Assembly: GCA_001487125.1 (NCBI GenBank)
Contig: LN913013.1
Location: 186,001 to 250,000 of the forward strand
Length of the DNA: 64,000 nucleotides
Direction of reading: 5' to 3'
DNA from: Gabonibacter massiliensis
GTDB lineage: Bacteria > Bacteroidota > Bacteroidia > Bacteroidales > Marinifilaceae
The notes under the pieces were generated by a model. That model ran no database searches. It saw nothing but the letters and a program-made list of their open reading frames with translations, and had not been told where the DNA came from. Of the stretch, positions 46,058 to 55,336 are shown one piece after another. Numbering within the stretch: the first letter of the stretch is position 1; each line of letters begins with the position of its first letter. Position numbers and translations under genes: made by a program.

Positions 46058-47392
46058 TTAGCGGTTTTCAACAATTTCTCCCATAAGGGTAGCGGAAGTA
46101 CATTCTTTTACCCTGACCTGTACCAAATCTCCAATTTTAGCTCCGTTATCGGGAAATACGATCACTTTGTTCTGGCTGCTTCGTCCGAATAATTCGTCTG
46201 CCTTCTTCTTGGAAGTCCCTTCGACCAGAACTTCGAATATTTTTCCTATATCTTTCCGGTTACTGATGAGAGAAAGATGGGTCTGTATATCGATAAGTTC
46301 CTGTAGACGACGTCCTTTAGTCGCTTCATCCACGTTGTCCGGCATATGTTTTGATGCCAAAGTGCCGGGGCGTTCTGAATATTTGAACATGTAGGCAAGA
46401 TCGAATTCCACCTCCTGCATAAGGCTAAGAGTCTCGCGGTAATCCTCTTCACTTTCATCATGGAAACCAACGAAAACATCCGTCGATATCCCGCATTGGG
46501 GAATGATCTCGCGGATTGCCCGGATGCGATCGAGGTACCATTCTCTCGTGTATTTCCGGTTCATTTTTTTCAGGACGGCATTGCTTCCTGATTGAACGGG
46601 AAGATGGATGTGTTTGCAAATATTGTCATAAGATGCGATGGCGCGTAAAATTTCGTCACTCATGTCTTTCGGGTGAGAAGTGGCGAAGCGGATACGCATA
46701 TCGGGTACCGCAGTAGCGGCTTTTGCCAATAATGTCGGAAAATCAACTTCGTTACGCTCTCCTTTCCAAAGGTATGAATTGACGTTTTGACCTAACAGGG
46801 TAACTTCCTTGTATCCTTTGGCATGCAAATCAAGCACTTCATTCAAGATGCTGTGCGGACTTCGGCTTCTTTCGCGGCCGCGGGTATAAGGAACGATACA
46901 GTATGTACAGAAGTTGTTGCATCCGCGCATGATGGATACGAATCCTGATATGGCTGTTTCGTCAATCCGGGAAGGACAGATATCTTTATAGGTTTCTGTC
47001 GCAGATAGATGGATATTAATGGCTTTTTCCCCTTTCTCCGCTTGCTCGATTAAAAGGGGAAGATCCATATAAGCATCCGGTCCGACAACGATGTTTACAT
47101 TTTTTTCCTGCTCAAAAAGAGCTTCACCGAGACGTTCCGCCATACAACCCATGATACCCACCAGTACTTTCGGATTTTTTTTCTTAATTTCAGAAAACCC
47201 TTGTACGCGACCCCGTACTCGTTGTTCCGCGTTTTCCCGAACGGAACAGGTGTTTACTAATATTACGTCGGCTTCGTTTCTATCACTTGTATGTTGGAGA
47301 CCTTTACTTTCCAGTATGGCTGCTACTACTTCACTATCCGCTACATTCATCTGACACCCATAGGTCTCGATATAAAATTTTTTTGCTTTCAT
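46058..47392 (-). CDS. miaB: tRNA-2-methylthio-N6-dimethylallyladenosine synthase
   Basis: The 444-residue protein has an N-terminal UPF0004 domain with cysteines in ETYGCQMNVADSE, NTCSVRENAEQ and GIMGCMAERLG. The radical-SAM domain has CxxxCxxC in RGCNNFCTYCIVPYTRGRE, and the C-terminal TRAM domain ends near EIVENR. It adds a methylthio group to i6A37 of tRNA using two iron-sulfur clusters. RGCNN and RGRERSR distinguish it from MtaB and RimO. Confidence 0.95.
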   Translation of the reverse strand: MKAKKFYIETYGCQMNVADSEVVAAILESKGLQHTSDRNEADVILVNTCSVRENAEQRVRGRVQGFSEIKKKNPKVLVGIMGCMAERLGEALFEQEKNVNIVVGPDAYMDLPLLIEQAEKGEKAINIHLSATETYKDICPSRIDETAISGFVSIMRGCNNFCTYCIVPYTRGRERSRSPHSILNEVLDLHAKGYKEVTLLGQNVNSYLWKGERNEVDFPTLLAKAATAVPDMRIRFATSHPKDMSDEILRAIASYDNICKHIHLPVQSGSNAVLKKMNRKYTREWYLDRIRAIREIIPQCGISTDVFVGFHDESEEDYRETLSLMQEVEFDLAYMFKYSERPGTLASKHMPDNVDEATKGRRLQELIDIQTHLSLISNRKDIGKIFEVLVEGTSKKKADELFGRSSQNKVIVFPDNGAKIGDLVQVRVKECTSATLMGEIVENR

Positions 47393-47412
47393 TTACTCTT
47401 TCGTTTGAGGGG

Positions 47413-47420
47413 CAAAATTA
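47413..47420 (-). promoter_or_regulatory. Probable -7 element of miaB
   Basis: On the minus strand this reads TAATTTTG, 20 bases before the miaB ATG. Confidence 0.45.
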
Positions 47421-47480
47421 ATAAAAAAGGATGTAGTCCCGAGGAAAAAGAGCGTTATAATTAGGGTTTATTCTGATAAA

Positions 47481-47512
47481 AATCGGTCGAAAATAAAATA
47501 TCGACCGATTTG
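47481..47512 (-). terminator. Terminator of the FadL-like operon
   Basis: Arms AAATCGGTCGA (47481-47491) and TCGACCGATTT (47502-47512) pair, with a T run on the minus strand just after the FadL-like stop codon. Confidence 0.8.
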
Positions 47513-47517
47513 CTGTT

Positions 47518-49011
47518 TCAGAATCGTACTCCGACGGTTAACCGGAATTGGTTATCCTGGTATTTTGTTTGTATAACGGGGGATTCTATGGATTTGTAAG
47601 CATAAAAAAGACTTTGTTCTTTTGAATATTTACGCATGTAGGCTAAATCCACGTATAAAGAGTTGAAATTAAGTCCCAAACCACCGGAAACGGTTTGTAC
47701 GTTATTTTTTTCATTCAATTCTCCTTTTTTATAAGGGGATGCCGTGTAGGAATAACCTCCTCGCAAACTCAATACGCTGGAAACTCTGAATTCCGCTCCG
47801 GCCCTGAGGTTATTGGTATTTCGATATACTTCCTTGATCATATCGTTAGCTCCCGGTATATAATCGCCGTTTACATCTTCTGTGCCGTAATAATTCGTTC
47901 CGTCTCCGCCGCTCAATTTAGACGAGCTGTAATCCACGAATTCGTAATCCACGCTGAGGATAGCCCGCTGGCCGAGTACGGTAGCGATGCTTGCGATAAA
48001 ACGCCATGGAGTTTTCAGATTATAATCGAAAGAGGTGTTGGCATGATTTCCCCATTGGGTCTCTTTTTCTCCTGCCGGTGGTTCTATGAATTGTGAATAA
48101 GCCCCATTCGTAACCTTGTCTGTCAAGCTGTAATAGGTGGGAGTATGTATGGCCAGACCTAACCGAAGTTGGGGGATCGGCCGATAGATTGCCCCGACTT
48201 TGAAGTTTATGCCTACTCCGCTGGTCGTGTAATCCTGTACGAAGTCGAACCACATGAGTTTGGAATCTATCTCTTTCCCCTCGACGATCTCCGTGTAGGT
48301 GGAATAATGCTTGTAGTGGATGTTTTGTATACCAAGGGTTGCTCCGAGGTAGAGTTTGTCATCGTAATTAGCCCCCACGGATAGCGCGTATTCTCCTTGA
48401 AATCCCCTTTCCCGGATGTAGTTCGATTGCCTCATACTGTCCCCTGCTACGATGGGAATTTCGTATTGGTTCTTGCTTTCCGGCTGCAATTTGATCAGAT
48501 AGGCATCGTAGGCTAAACTGGTGGTAAATTCGTTCAGTGAGTTTCTGTCGTTTCCGTTTGCTTCCATCAGCCATACGTCCAATAACGAATTTTTATCATT
48601 GATGTCTCCTCCCTGGTAAATGTTTCGGTTGAAATTATTCAGATTGGTATAGTTGAAGGCGAAATTTATGTTTTTCCACTTTTCATGTATGGGATGAAAG
48701 GCGATAACAAATCCTAAATTACCGATGAGATAAGGATTTTTTTCCATATTTCTGTTGCCCGATTTGGAGTGAGTGAAATCGAGAACAGAGGTGAAGCTGA
48801 TTTCAGAATTACGGAAAACTCCGATTCCTCCGGGGTTCATCGTCGCAACGGAGAGATCTCCTCCTAAGGCTCCGAATGCTCCTCCCATGGCGGTGACTCT
48901 GGCACTACCAAAAGGGAATATTCTGGAATATCGCAGAGCGTCTGCCTCGGTTTGAGCCCTAAGGCCCGACGTGCAGAGTAATAACACGATGGTATAATAT
49001 AATGCTTTCAT
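47518..49011 (-). CDS. OmpP1/FadL-family outer-membrane transport protein
   Basis: The 497-residue protein has a signal peptide (1-19, ending GLRAQ). It begins its mature part with SRIFPFGSARVTAMGGAFGALGGDLSVATMNPGGIGVFRNSEISFT, the FadL-type plug and first strands. It continues as a 14-strand-like barrel ending in FRLTVGVRF with a terminal aromatic residue. Such proteins admit hydrophobic compounds such as long-chain fatty acids; they are sometimes labelled hemin receptors in Bacteroidetes. It lies 18 bases downstream of the Trp/Tyr-rich lipoprotein gene, so the two are probably co-transcribed. Confidence 0.87.
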   Translation of the reverse strand: MKALYYTIVLLLCTSGLRAQTEADALRYSRIFPFGSARVTAMGGAFGALGGDLSVATMNPGGIGVFRNSEISFTSVLDFTHSKSGNRNMEKNPYLIGNLGFVIAFHPIHEKWKNINFAFNYTNLNNFNRNIYQGGDINDKNSLLDVWLMEANGNDRNSLNEFTTSLAYDAYLIKLQPESKNQYEIPIVAGDSMRQSNYIRERGFQGEYALSVGANYDDKLYLGATLGIQNIHYKHYSTYTEIVEGKEIDSKLMWFDFVQDYTTSGVGINFKVGAIYRPIPQLRLGLAIHTPTYYSLTDKVTNGAYSQFIEPPAGEKETQWGNHANTSFDYNLKTPWRFIASIATVLGQRAILSVDYEFVDYSSSKLSGGDGTNYYGTEDVNGDYIPGANDMIKEVYRNTNNLRAGAEFRVSSVLSLRGGYSYTASPYKKGELNEKNNVQTVSGGLGLNFNSLYVDLAYMRKYSKEQSLFYAYKSIESPVIQTKYQDNQFRLTVGVRF

Positions 49012-49029
49012 ATAATGCTTTTTGTCAAA

Positions 49030-50184
49030 TTATTTTCTACGTCCGGTTTCTTTATGTTCTCTCGTGCCCGTGTAGCCTCCGCTTCTTGTCGTGGAACTCT
49101 TTCCGTAGGAGTTGCTGTTACTTCTTGAATAACCGCTATCGTGCCCTGAATTAGACGAGGAAGAGCCTTGATTGCGTGATCCCCAACTCTGGTTGTTGTT
49201 TCTGCCGTACGAAGAGTAACGATTACTGCGGGAGTAGGTATTATAGCTTCGGGCATTTCGATTGTTCGTGTAATGTGTTCTCGTCGCGTAATTCGGTTTT
49301 AGATTCGGTTTGGTGGTGTGCCCCCAATGAGGGCGTCCTCCCGGATAATACGGATGCCAGTAACCGTAATTCCAGTGATTATGCCAGTACCATGGATCAT
49401 GCCTCCATCCCGGATAATATCCGTATCCCCAGTAAGAGGAGTGATTCCACCCCCAAGGATTATACCAGCTGTTCCATCCCCAGTTGTTCCCCCAGGATGA
49501 GTAACCGAAACCGAAATTCCAACGGGAATTCCATCGGTCCATGGCAAAACGGTCGAAGCGCGGATCGTTCCACATGACGGTCCACATGAAATCCGGGTAG
49601 GTTCCGAAATGTAATTTAGAGTATAGCTCGATGTTGGTATTGGAAGGAAACCACCAATAGCGATTATTGACCGTATAAACATTCCAATCCGAATCGAATG
49701 ACAGCCTCATGGCGATCTCGTGGGCATTGCCGAAAATAGCGAATCCTTCCGGGTATCGGTTCATGATCCGAACACATTCATCCAAATCGCGTTGATTTCC
49801 TTTGAAGCCTCCTATCCAGTATCCCTGGGACTCTTCGTCGATGAGAATAGGGGTGGTACTTTGGGCCTGAGCTTCTTCTACCTGTTTTTGTGTAGCGTAG
49901 CGAGCCATCCCGATAGCCTTCGCTCTCGGATTTACTTTTCCGCTATTGGCTTCCGCTTGTTCTTTTGCCAGTACGGCCGGATCTATCTCTTTGGATTTAT
50001 GTTGTTCTTCCGCGGGATATAAAGAGAGCGTACTCCCCGTTTTTCTTTCTATCTCCTGTACCAAAAGCGATTGTTTGCCGGGTACGTAATAGATGTCGTC
50101 TTCGGAAACACGAGCGAAGTCTCGTGTCGTCGAACAGGCGCTGACTAAAGCGGCCAATGTCAGTATAGATAGTATTGTTTTCAT
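49030..50184 (-). CDS. Lipoprotein with Trp/Tyr/Gly/Asn-rich low-complexity tail
   Basis: The 384-residue protein has a lipobox (LVSAC, Cys near residue 17), an N-terminal region with an Ala/Glu/Lys-rich helix (about 60-110), and a middle segment. From about residue 205 there is a striking run rich in Trp, Tyr, Asn, His and Gly (for example WGNNWGWNSWYNPWGW), then a Ser/Asn/Arg/Tyr-rich end. I know no function. Aromatic-rich surface tails can be adhesive or matrix-forming, but this is speculation. It appears to head an operon with the FadL-like gene. Confidence 0.75.
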   Translation of the reverse strand: MKTILSILTLAALVSACSTTRDFARVSEDDIYYVPGKQSLLVQEIERKTGSTLSLYPAEEQHKSKEIDPAVLAKEQAEANSGKVNPRAKAIGMARYATQKQVEEAQAQSTTPILIDEESQGYWIGGFKGNQRDLDECVRIMNRYPEGFAIFGNAHEIAMRLSFDSDWNVYTVNNRYWWFPSNTNIELYSKLHFGTYPDFMWTVMWNDPRFDRFAMDRWNSRWNFGFGYSSWGNNWGWNSWYNPWGWNHSSYWGYGYYPGWRHDPWYWHNHWNYGYWHPYYPGGRPHWGHTTKPNLKPNYATRTHYTNNRNARSYNTYSRSNRYSSYGRNNNQSWGSRNQGSSSSNSGHDSGYSRSNSNSYGKSSTTRSGGYTGTREHKETGRRK

Positions 50185-50312
50185 AGTTATTAGATTGACC
50201 TGTTTCTTTTATCTTATCAAAAAATATACCACACTTTTCATGGTTCGTAAAGCATAAATCGGTATTAGGTATAAAAATAACCATTACCAATCTGAATTCC
50301 TACTTTTTTGTT

Positions 50313-50320
50313 TAAATTTG
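50313..50320 (+). promoter_or_regulatory. Probable -7 element of proS
   Basis: TAAATTTG matches TAnnTTTG, 26 bases before ATG 50347. It rules out the upstream in-frame TTG at 50308. Confidence 0.5.
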
Positions 50321-50346
50321 CTGCGGTTTTATCAAAAAATAATGAG

Positions 50347-51822
50347 ATGGCTAAGTTTTTAACAACAAGAGAAGAGAATTATTCGCAATGGTATAATGAA
50401 TTGGTTGTAAAAGCCGGTTTGGCGGAAAATTCGGCAGTTCGAGGATGTATGGTGATCAAACCTTACGGTTATGCCATATGGGAGAAGATGCAGCAACAAT
50501 TGGATAAGATGTTTAAAGATACGGGACATTATAATGCTTATTTCCCATTATTGATTCCCAAGTCTTTTTTTTCAAAAGAGGCTGATCATGTGGAGGGGTT
50601 TGCGAAAGAGTGTGCAGTTGTAACTCATTATCGTTTAAAGAACGATCCGGACGGGAATGGCATTGTCGTTGATCCGGATGCGAAATTGGAGGAAGAATTT
50701 ATTATTCGGCCCACTTCAGAGACCATTATATGGAATACTTATAAGAATTGGATTCAATCCTACAGGGATCTTCCGATTTTATGTAATCAATGGGCTAACG
50801 TGATGCGTTGGGAGATGAGGACCCGTATGTTTTTGCGTACGGCTGAGTTTTTGTGGCAGGAAGGTCATACGGCTCACGCGACGAAAGAGGAAGCCATGGA
50901 GGAAGCGGATAAGATGGTTCGGGTATATGCCGAATTTGCGGAAAAATGGATGGCTGTACCCGTAATTATGGGACATAAGAGCGAAACGGAACGTTTCGCG
51001 GGAGCTTTGGATACCTTGACTATCGAAGCCTTGATGCAAGACGGTAAGGCTTTGCAAGCAGGGACATCTCATTTTCTGGGGCAAAATTTTGCGAAAGCTT
51101 TTGATGTGACATTTGCTTCAAAAGAGGGTAAGCAGGAGTATGTTTGGGCTACTTCGTGGGGAGTTTCCACTCGCTTGATGGGTGCTTTGATTATGTGTCA
51201 TTCGGATGATAACGGATTGGTGTTGCCTCCGAGATTAGCTCCTTTGCAGGTGGTTATTGTGCCGATATACAAGGGAAAGGAGGGCCTTGAAAAGATCAGG
51301 GAGAAAGTTAACGGAATAATAGGCAAGCTTCAACAATTGGGTATCAGTGTGAAATTTGACGATCGTGATACGCAAAAACCGGGATGGAAATTTGCCGATT
51401 ACGAGTTGAAAGGGGTTCCGGTGCGTTTAGCTATGGGAGAGAGGGACTTGGAAAACGGTACCATTGAAGTAGCCCGTCGCGATACACTGACGAAAGAGAC
51501 TCTACCTTTGGAGGGAATAGAACAATATATTATCAGGTTGTTGGATGATATTCAAGAAAACGTGTATAAGAAAGCCTTGGATTTCCGGAGTAAAATGATC
51601 ACGAAGGTAGATTCGTACGAGGAGTTCAAAACGCTTTTGGATGAGAAGGGAGGATTTTTCCTTTGTCATTGGGATGGAACTCCAGAAACGGAGGCCCGCA
51701 TCAAGGAAGAAACGAAAGCGACGATACGTTGTATTCCCTTCGATGCTGAAGAAGAAGAGGGAAAATGTATGGTGACGGGAAAGCCTTCTCATCGTAGAGT
51801 ATTAATTGCAAGAGCTTATTAA
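50347..51822 (+). CDS. proS: Prolyl-tRNA synthetase (type without editing insert)
   Basis: From ATG 50347 the protein is 491 residues. It is the short, eukaryote/archaeon-like ProS, with class II motif 2 region [48 protein letters not shown] and motif 3 region [33 protein letters not shown]. The anticodon-binding domain and a zinc-domain-like C-terminus ending RVLIARAY complete it. It charges tRNA-Pro in the cytoplasm. The bacterial-type INS editing domain is absent, as usual for this subtype in Bacteroidetes. Confidence 0.95.
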   Translation: MAKFLTTREENYSQWYNELVVKAGLAENSAVRGCMVIKPYGYAIWEKMQQQLDKMFKDTGHYNAYFPLLIPKSFFSKEADHVEGFAKECAVVTHYRLKNDPDGNGIVVDPDAKLEEEFIIRPTSETIIWNTYKNWIQSYRDLPILCNQWANVMRWEMRTRMFLRTAEFLWQEGHTAHATKEEAMEEADKMVRVYAEFAEKWMAVPVIMGHKSETERFAGALDTLTIEALMQDGKALQAGTSHFLGQNFAKAFDVTFASKEGKQEYVWATSWGVSTRLMGALIMCHSDDNGLVLPPRLAPLQVVIVPIYKGKEGLEKIREKVNGIIGKLQQLGISVKFDDRDTQKPGWKFADYELKGVPVRLAMGERDLENGTIEVARRDTLTKETLPLEGIEQYIIRLLDDIQENVYKKALDFRSKMITKVDSYEEFKTLLDEKGGFFLCHWDGTPETEARIKEETKATIRCIPFDAEEEEGKCMVTGKPSHRRVLIARAY

Positions 51823-51926
51823 TTTAAATAGAGAAGATTCTGTGATTAGGTAATGAGTGATCGTGCGATTTTTATCGCGAAAACCGAATCTCTTAATCGA
51901 AAACCTCTGAATCATAAATTGAATAT

Positions 51927-53150
51927 ATGTTGCCAGTTGTCGAGCGTTTTATTAAATACGCAAAAATACATACCCAGTCTGACCGGGAAACCGGATTGAA
52001 TCCCAGCACACCGGGGCAATTAGAATTTGCCTATCTTCTTTGTGATGAGATGAGGGAGATCGGTATGGAGAATGTATCGGTAGATGAGAATGGCTATGTG
52101 ATGGGATTTGTTCCTTCTAATATGGAGAGGGAGAGTGTTTCTATTGGATTTATTGCCCATATGGATACGAGTCCGGATATGAGTGGCAAACATGTGAAAC
52201 CGCAGATCATTGAGAAATATACTGGCGTGGATATCTTATTAAGCAAAGAGAAAGGGTATACTTTATCCCCGGATGATTTTCCGGAGCTTATGAATTATGT
52301 GGGAAGCGATCTGATCGTGACGGATGGAAACACATTATTGGGAGCAGACGATAAAGCCGGTATAGCCGAGATTTTAACGGCGATGGAATACCTGATTCAA
52401 CACCCGGAAGTAAAACACGGGACCATTGCTGTCTGTTTTACTCCGGATGAGGAGATCGGCGAGGGGCCCGATCATTTCGATTTGAAGAAATTCGGGGCAA
52501 AGTTCGCGTATACTTTGGACGGAGGGGAGGTCGGTGAGTTGGAGTATGAAAATTTCAATGCCGCGATGGTTAGATTGGTTTTTAAAGGAAGGAATTTTCA
52601 TCCCGGATATGCCAAAAATAAAATGGTCAATTCAATGAAAGTCGCCTATGAATTCATATCCAGTTTGCCCAAGCGGGAAGTTCCGGAGTTGACATCGGGC
52701 TACGAGGGCTTTTTCCATCTTTATTCTATAAAAGGGACAGTGGAAGAGACGACGGTAGAGATTTTGATACGTGACTTTGACCGGGAAAATTTTGAGTGGA
52801 GAAAAGGGGTGATAGAGAATGGCGTGCGAGATTTCTCCCGGAAATATGAATTACCGATTTTATTGGAGTTAAAAGATCAATACGCGAATATGCGGGAAAA
52901 ACTGGAACCGCTTCACTATATTGTAGATATTGCCAAACAGGCCATGAATGAGTTGGAAATAAAGCCTTTGATTGTCCCTATTCGGGGAGGTACAAACGGT
53001 TCACGCTTGTCTTTCATGGGACTGCCGACTCCGAATCTTTCCAATGGAGCACATAATTCGCATGGACGTTACGAGTATATTCCCGTTTCCTCCATGATAA
53101 AAGTGGTAAATCTGCTTGTTCGGATATCGGAACTTTGTACAAAAATTTGA
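51927..53150 (+). CDS. pepT: Peptidase T (tripeptide aminopeptidase)
   Basis: The 407-residue length is normal for PepT (family M20B). Metal-binding and catalytic motifs are IAHMDTSPD, LLGADDKAGIAEILT, FTPDEEIGEGPDHFD and DGGEVGELEYENFNAA. The C-terminal RGGTNGSRLSFMGLPTPNLSNGAHNSHGRYEYIP carries the last metal histidine. It removes N-terminal residues from tripeptides in the cytoplasm, working downstream of peptide uptake by transporters such as the two POT proteins at 55-59 kb. Confidence 0.94.
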   Translation: MLPVVERFIKYAKIHTQSDRETGLNPSTPGQLEFAYLLCDEMREIGMENVSVDENGYVMGFVPSNMERESVSIGFIAHMDTSPDMSGKHVKPQIIEKYTGVDILLSKEKGYTLSPDDFPELMNYVGSDLIVTDGNTLLGADDKAGIAEILTAMEYLIQHPEVKHGTIAVCFTPDEEIGEGPDHFDLKKFGAKFAYTLDGGEVGELEYENFNAAMVRLVFKGRNFHPGYAKNKMVNSMKVAYEFISSLPKREVPELTSGYEGFFHLYSIKGTVEETTVEILIRDFDRENFEWRKGVIENGVRDFSRKYELPILLELKDQYANMREKLEPLHYIVDIAKQAMNELEIKPLIVPIRGGTNGSRLSFMGLPTPNLSNGAHNSHGRYEYIPVSSMIKVVNLLVRISELCTKI

Positions 53151-53251
53151 AATTGATATGGCTGATAAGGAAATTTATCGGGATCCATCTCTATAATTTC
53201 CACATTATTCATAACTGTTTGTCCTGTTTTTTCGTTTCACATGGAAATGAT

Positions 53252-53259
53252 TACTTTTG
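53252..53259 (+). promoter_or_regulatory. Probable -7 element of the DUF3078 gene
   Basis: TACTTTTG matches TAnnTTTG and lies 45 bases before the ATG at 53305; a weak TTTC-type -33 is possible. Confidence 0.4.
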
Positions 53260-53304
53260 TGAAAAAATAAATACTTGTAATTACGAATAATAAAAAATTA
53301 GAAA

Positions 53305-54183
53305 ATGGTAAAAGGATATGTATTTTTGATTTTCCTATTGCTTATAGGAGGATCTTTGCATGCGGCAGAGGGACCTGTTCGTGACTCTTCCTGGAAGAAT
53401 GCCGGTTTTTTTGGACTAAAGATGACACAGGTCAGTTTAAGTAATTGGGCCGCCGGAGGTGAGTCTGCATTAGCTTTCGATGCCCAGCTCACGTATAGTG
53501 CCGATTATAAAAAAGATCGGAATTTATGGCAAAATCGGTTGGAGTTGGGATACGGGTTAACCAAAAACGATGGGAAAAGTGCCAGGAAAACCAATGATAA
53601 AATCTATTTGGCTTCAACCTATGGTTATCAGTTGTATAAGTCTTTGTATTGGAGTATGTTGCTGAATTTTAACACCCAATTTGCCAAAGGATATGATTAC
53701 TCCAACGAGGATGCAAGTTTTATCTCTAAATTTATGGCTCCTGCTTATATCGTGGTCGGTACCGGTTTGACGTGGACTCCCAAATCTTATTTTACGGCCA
53801 CGCTGACTCCGGTTTCATGGAGAGGAACTGTTGTTGCCGATTCCCGTTTGTCCGATGAAGGGGCCTTCGGTGTCAAGGAGGGAAAGCATCTTTTATCGGA
53901 ATTCGGTGCTAATTTAAGGGCTGAGGTAACTTATGAATTTTGGGAGAATATGAAAATATATTCCCGTTTGGAGTTGTTTTCCGATTATTTAAGAAAGCCG
54001 CAAAATGTGGATGTACGTTGGGAGGTTCAATTGAATATGACCGTCAATAAATGGATTTCAGCTACAATTTCTACCAATATGTTGTATGACGATGACGTGA
54101 AGGTTGCTCAAAAAGACGGAACCGCAGGCCCTCGTTTGCAATTTAAGGAGGTATTGGGAGTCGGTTTGCAATTTAGTTTTTGA
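53305..54183 (+). CDS. DUF3078 outer-membrane-like protein
   Basis: The 292-residue protein has a signal peptide (1-20, ending LHAAE), then WKNAGFFGLKMTQVSLSNWAAGGESALAFDAQLTYSADYKKD, the DUF3078 signature. Alternating beta strands follow, and the protein ends GVGLQFSF with a terminal aromatic residue, as in outer-membrane barrels. The function is unknown. It is a single-gene unit, convergent with the TonB-C-like gene, and the two share a palindromic terminator. Confidence 0.85.
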   Translation: MVKGYVFLIFLLLIGGSLHAAEGPVRDSSWKNAGFFGLKMTQVSLSNWAAGGESALAFDAQLTYSADYKKDRNLWQNRLELGYGLTKNDGKSARKTNDKIYLASTYGYQLYKSLYWSMLLNFNTQFAKGYDYSNEDASFISKFMAPAYIVVGTGLTWTPKSYFTATLTPVSWRGTVVADSRLSDEGAFGVKEGKHLLSEFGANLRAEVTYEFWENMKIYSRLELFSDYLRKPQNVDVRWEVQLNMTVNKWISATISTNMLYDDDVKVAQKDGTAGPRLQFKEVLGVGLQFSF

Positions 54184-54209
54184 TTACGGGGAGCGTGTTT
54201 ATTATAGCT

Positions 54210-54256
54210 CACGATTAAAAAACGAGACCTTCTGAAGGTCTCGTTTTTTAATCGTG
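54210..54256. terminator. Bidirectional terminator, 22-base perfect palindrome
   Basis: The arms at 54210-54231 and 54235-54256 are perfect reverse complements around a 3-base loop. The centre carries AACGAGACCTT and its complement, flanked by A and T tracts. The right arm includes the stop codon and last two codons of the minus-strand gene. Confidence 0.9.
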
Positions 54257-55096
54257 AATCAGATAACAGTCGTATTCGTAAACTTTTCTATCGAAATCGA
54301 TAGTTGTCACAATTTTTATGCTTACAGGACGATTGGCAAGCCTGCCCGGTTCCCATCGGGTATCTTTAGATGATAAACCGTTGTTAGAGAAGCGGAGAGC
54401 GGAGGATAAGCCGTGTTTTTCCTCCAAAAGGGTAAAATGCCCGTTTTTATCGATGACAAAACTCAACTCGAGTTTTCCGTGAATACTGTCGTTTTTGTGT
54501 GAATGTAGGGTGGTGGCTACATCGTAAATGTAATTGGAAATAGTGGCTCCTTTCCCCGGATTGTTTCGAGAAATACTCTTGAAGTATAGTGGGTTTTTAT
54601 CTAATTTTACGGGACTCCCTTTTAAATCGAAGATAAGGGAAGTTCTGATACGTGTGTCCACTTTGCGTTTGTCATGGTATCCGGCGTTCCACTTCGGAGA
54701 TTGGGTTAATACTCTGGCTACTTCTTCTTCAAGGAGCGGGTAATTTGTTTTCTCTATATCTATATCGCCTACTTTTCCGTTGTTCTTTACCGTAAATGTG
54801 ACTTCTATTTTGTGATATATCCCTGAAGAATCATTAAATATGAAAAGATTGTACGGGGATGCTCCTTCTGAAGGTTTACCTTGGAAAGATAGTTCTCTGT
54901 GGGTAATTTGATTGACTATCCATTGGGAGAAGGATATGTTTTGCTCGGTCTTTAATGACGGTTTGACGTCTACTTCTTTGTAGGAAAACAGATTGTTTTT
55001 GGAAAAATCCTGTGAAAAAAGAGGATGGGTAAAACTTGTCATAAACACAAACGAGGTAGTTAGTAACCATTTGAACAACGTGTTGCTTCGTGCCAT
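54248..55096 (-). CDS. Exported protein with two TonB-C-like domains
   Basis: The 282-residue protein has a signal peptide or N-terminal anchor (about 1-29). It has two segments resembling TonB C-terminal domains: about 90-165 (KIEVTFTVKNNGKVGDIDIEKTNYPLLEEEVARVL, QSPKWNAGYHDKRKV) and about 205-275 (GKLELSFVIDKNGHFTLLEEKHGL, RWEPGRLANRPVSIKI). It lacks the long Pro-rich spanner of TonB, so it is probably a periplasmic relative rather than an energy transducer. The last codons lie in the palindromic terminator. Confidence 0.65.
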   Translation of the reverse strand: MARSNTLFKWLLTTSFVFMTSFTHPLFSQDFSKNNLFSYKEVDVKPSLKTEQNISFSQWIVNQITHRELSFQGKPSEGASPYNLFIFNDSSGIYHKIEVTFTVKNNGKVGDIDIEKTNYPLLEEEVARVLTQSPKWNAGYHDKRKVDTRIRTSLIFDLKGSPVKLDKNPLYFKSISRNNPGKGATISNYIYDVATTLHSHKNDSIHGKLELSFVIDKNGHFTLLEEKHGLSSALRFSNNGLSSKDTRWEPGRLANRPVSIKIVTTIDFDRKVYEYDCYLIHD

Positions 55097-55289
55097 ATTT
55101 GTCTTGTTTTATTTAATAATAACCGTATAAACCATCGAATGATTTACATGGTTATAATAATTGAATCTCTCTATTCGAAATATAAAAGCCAAGTACAATC
55201 GAAAAAACTGTTTTCGGATAATTGCCGGACGCTTTCTATATCTTACAAATATAGTTAACATTTTGGGAAATACGATTCCGGACTTGAAT

Positions 55290-55323
55290 AAAAAAGCGAG
55301 GTTTTCCGACCTCGCTTTATTTT
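55290..55323. terminator. Terminator of the first POT transporter gene
   Basis: The hairpin AAAAAGCGAGGT ... ACCTCGCTTT has A and T tracts on both sides, just after the 55337-57076 gene on the minus strand. Its stem is nearly the same as that of the next terminator. Confidence 0.85.
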
Positions 55324-55336
55324 ATGTGGAAAAAAA

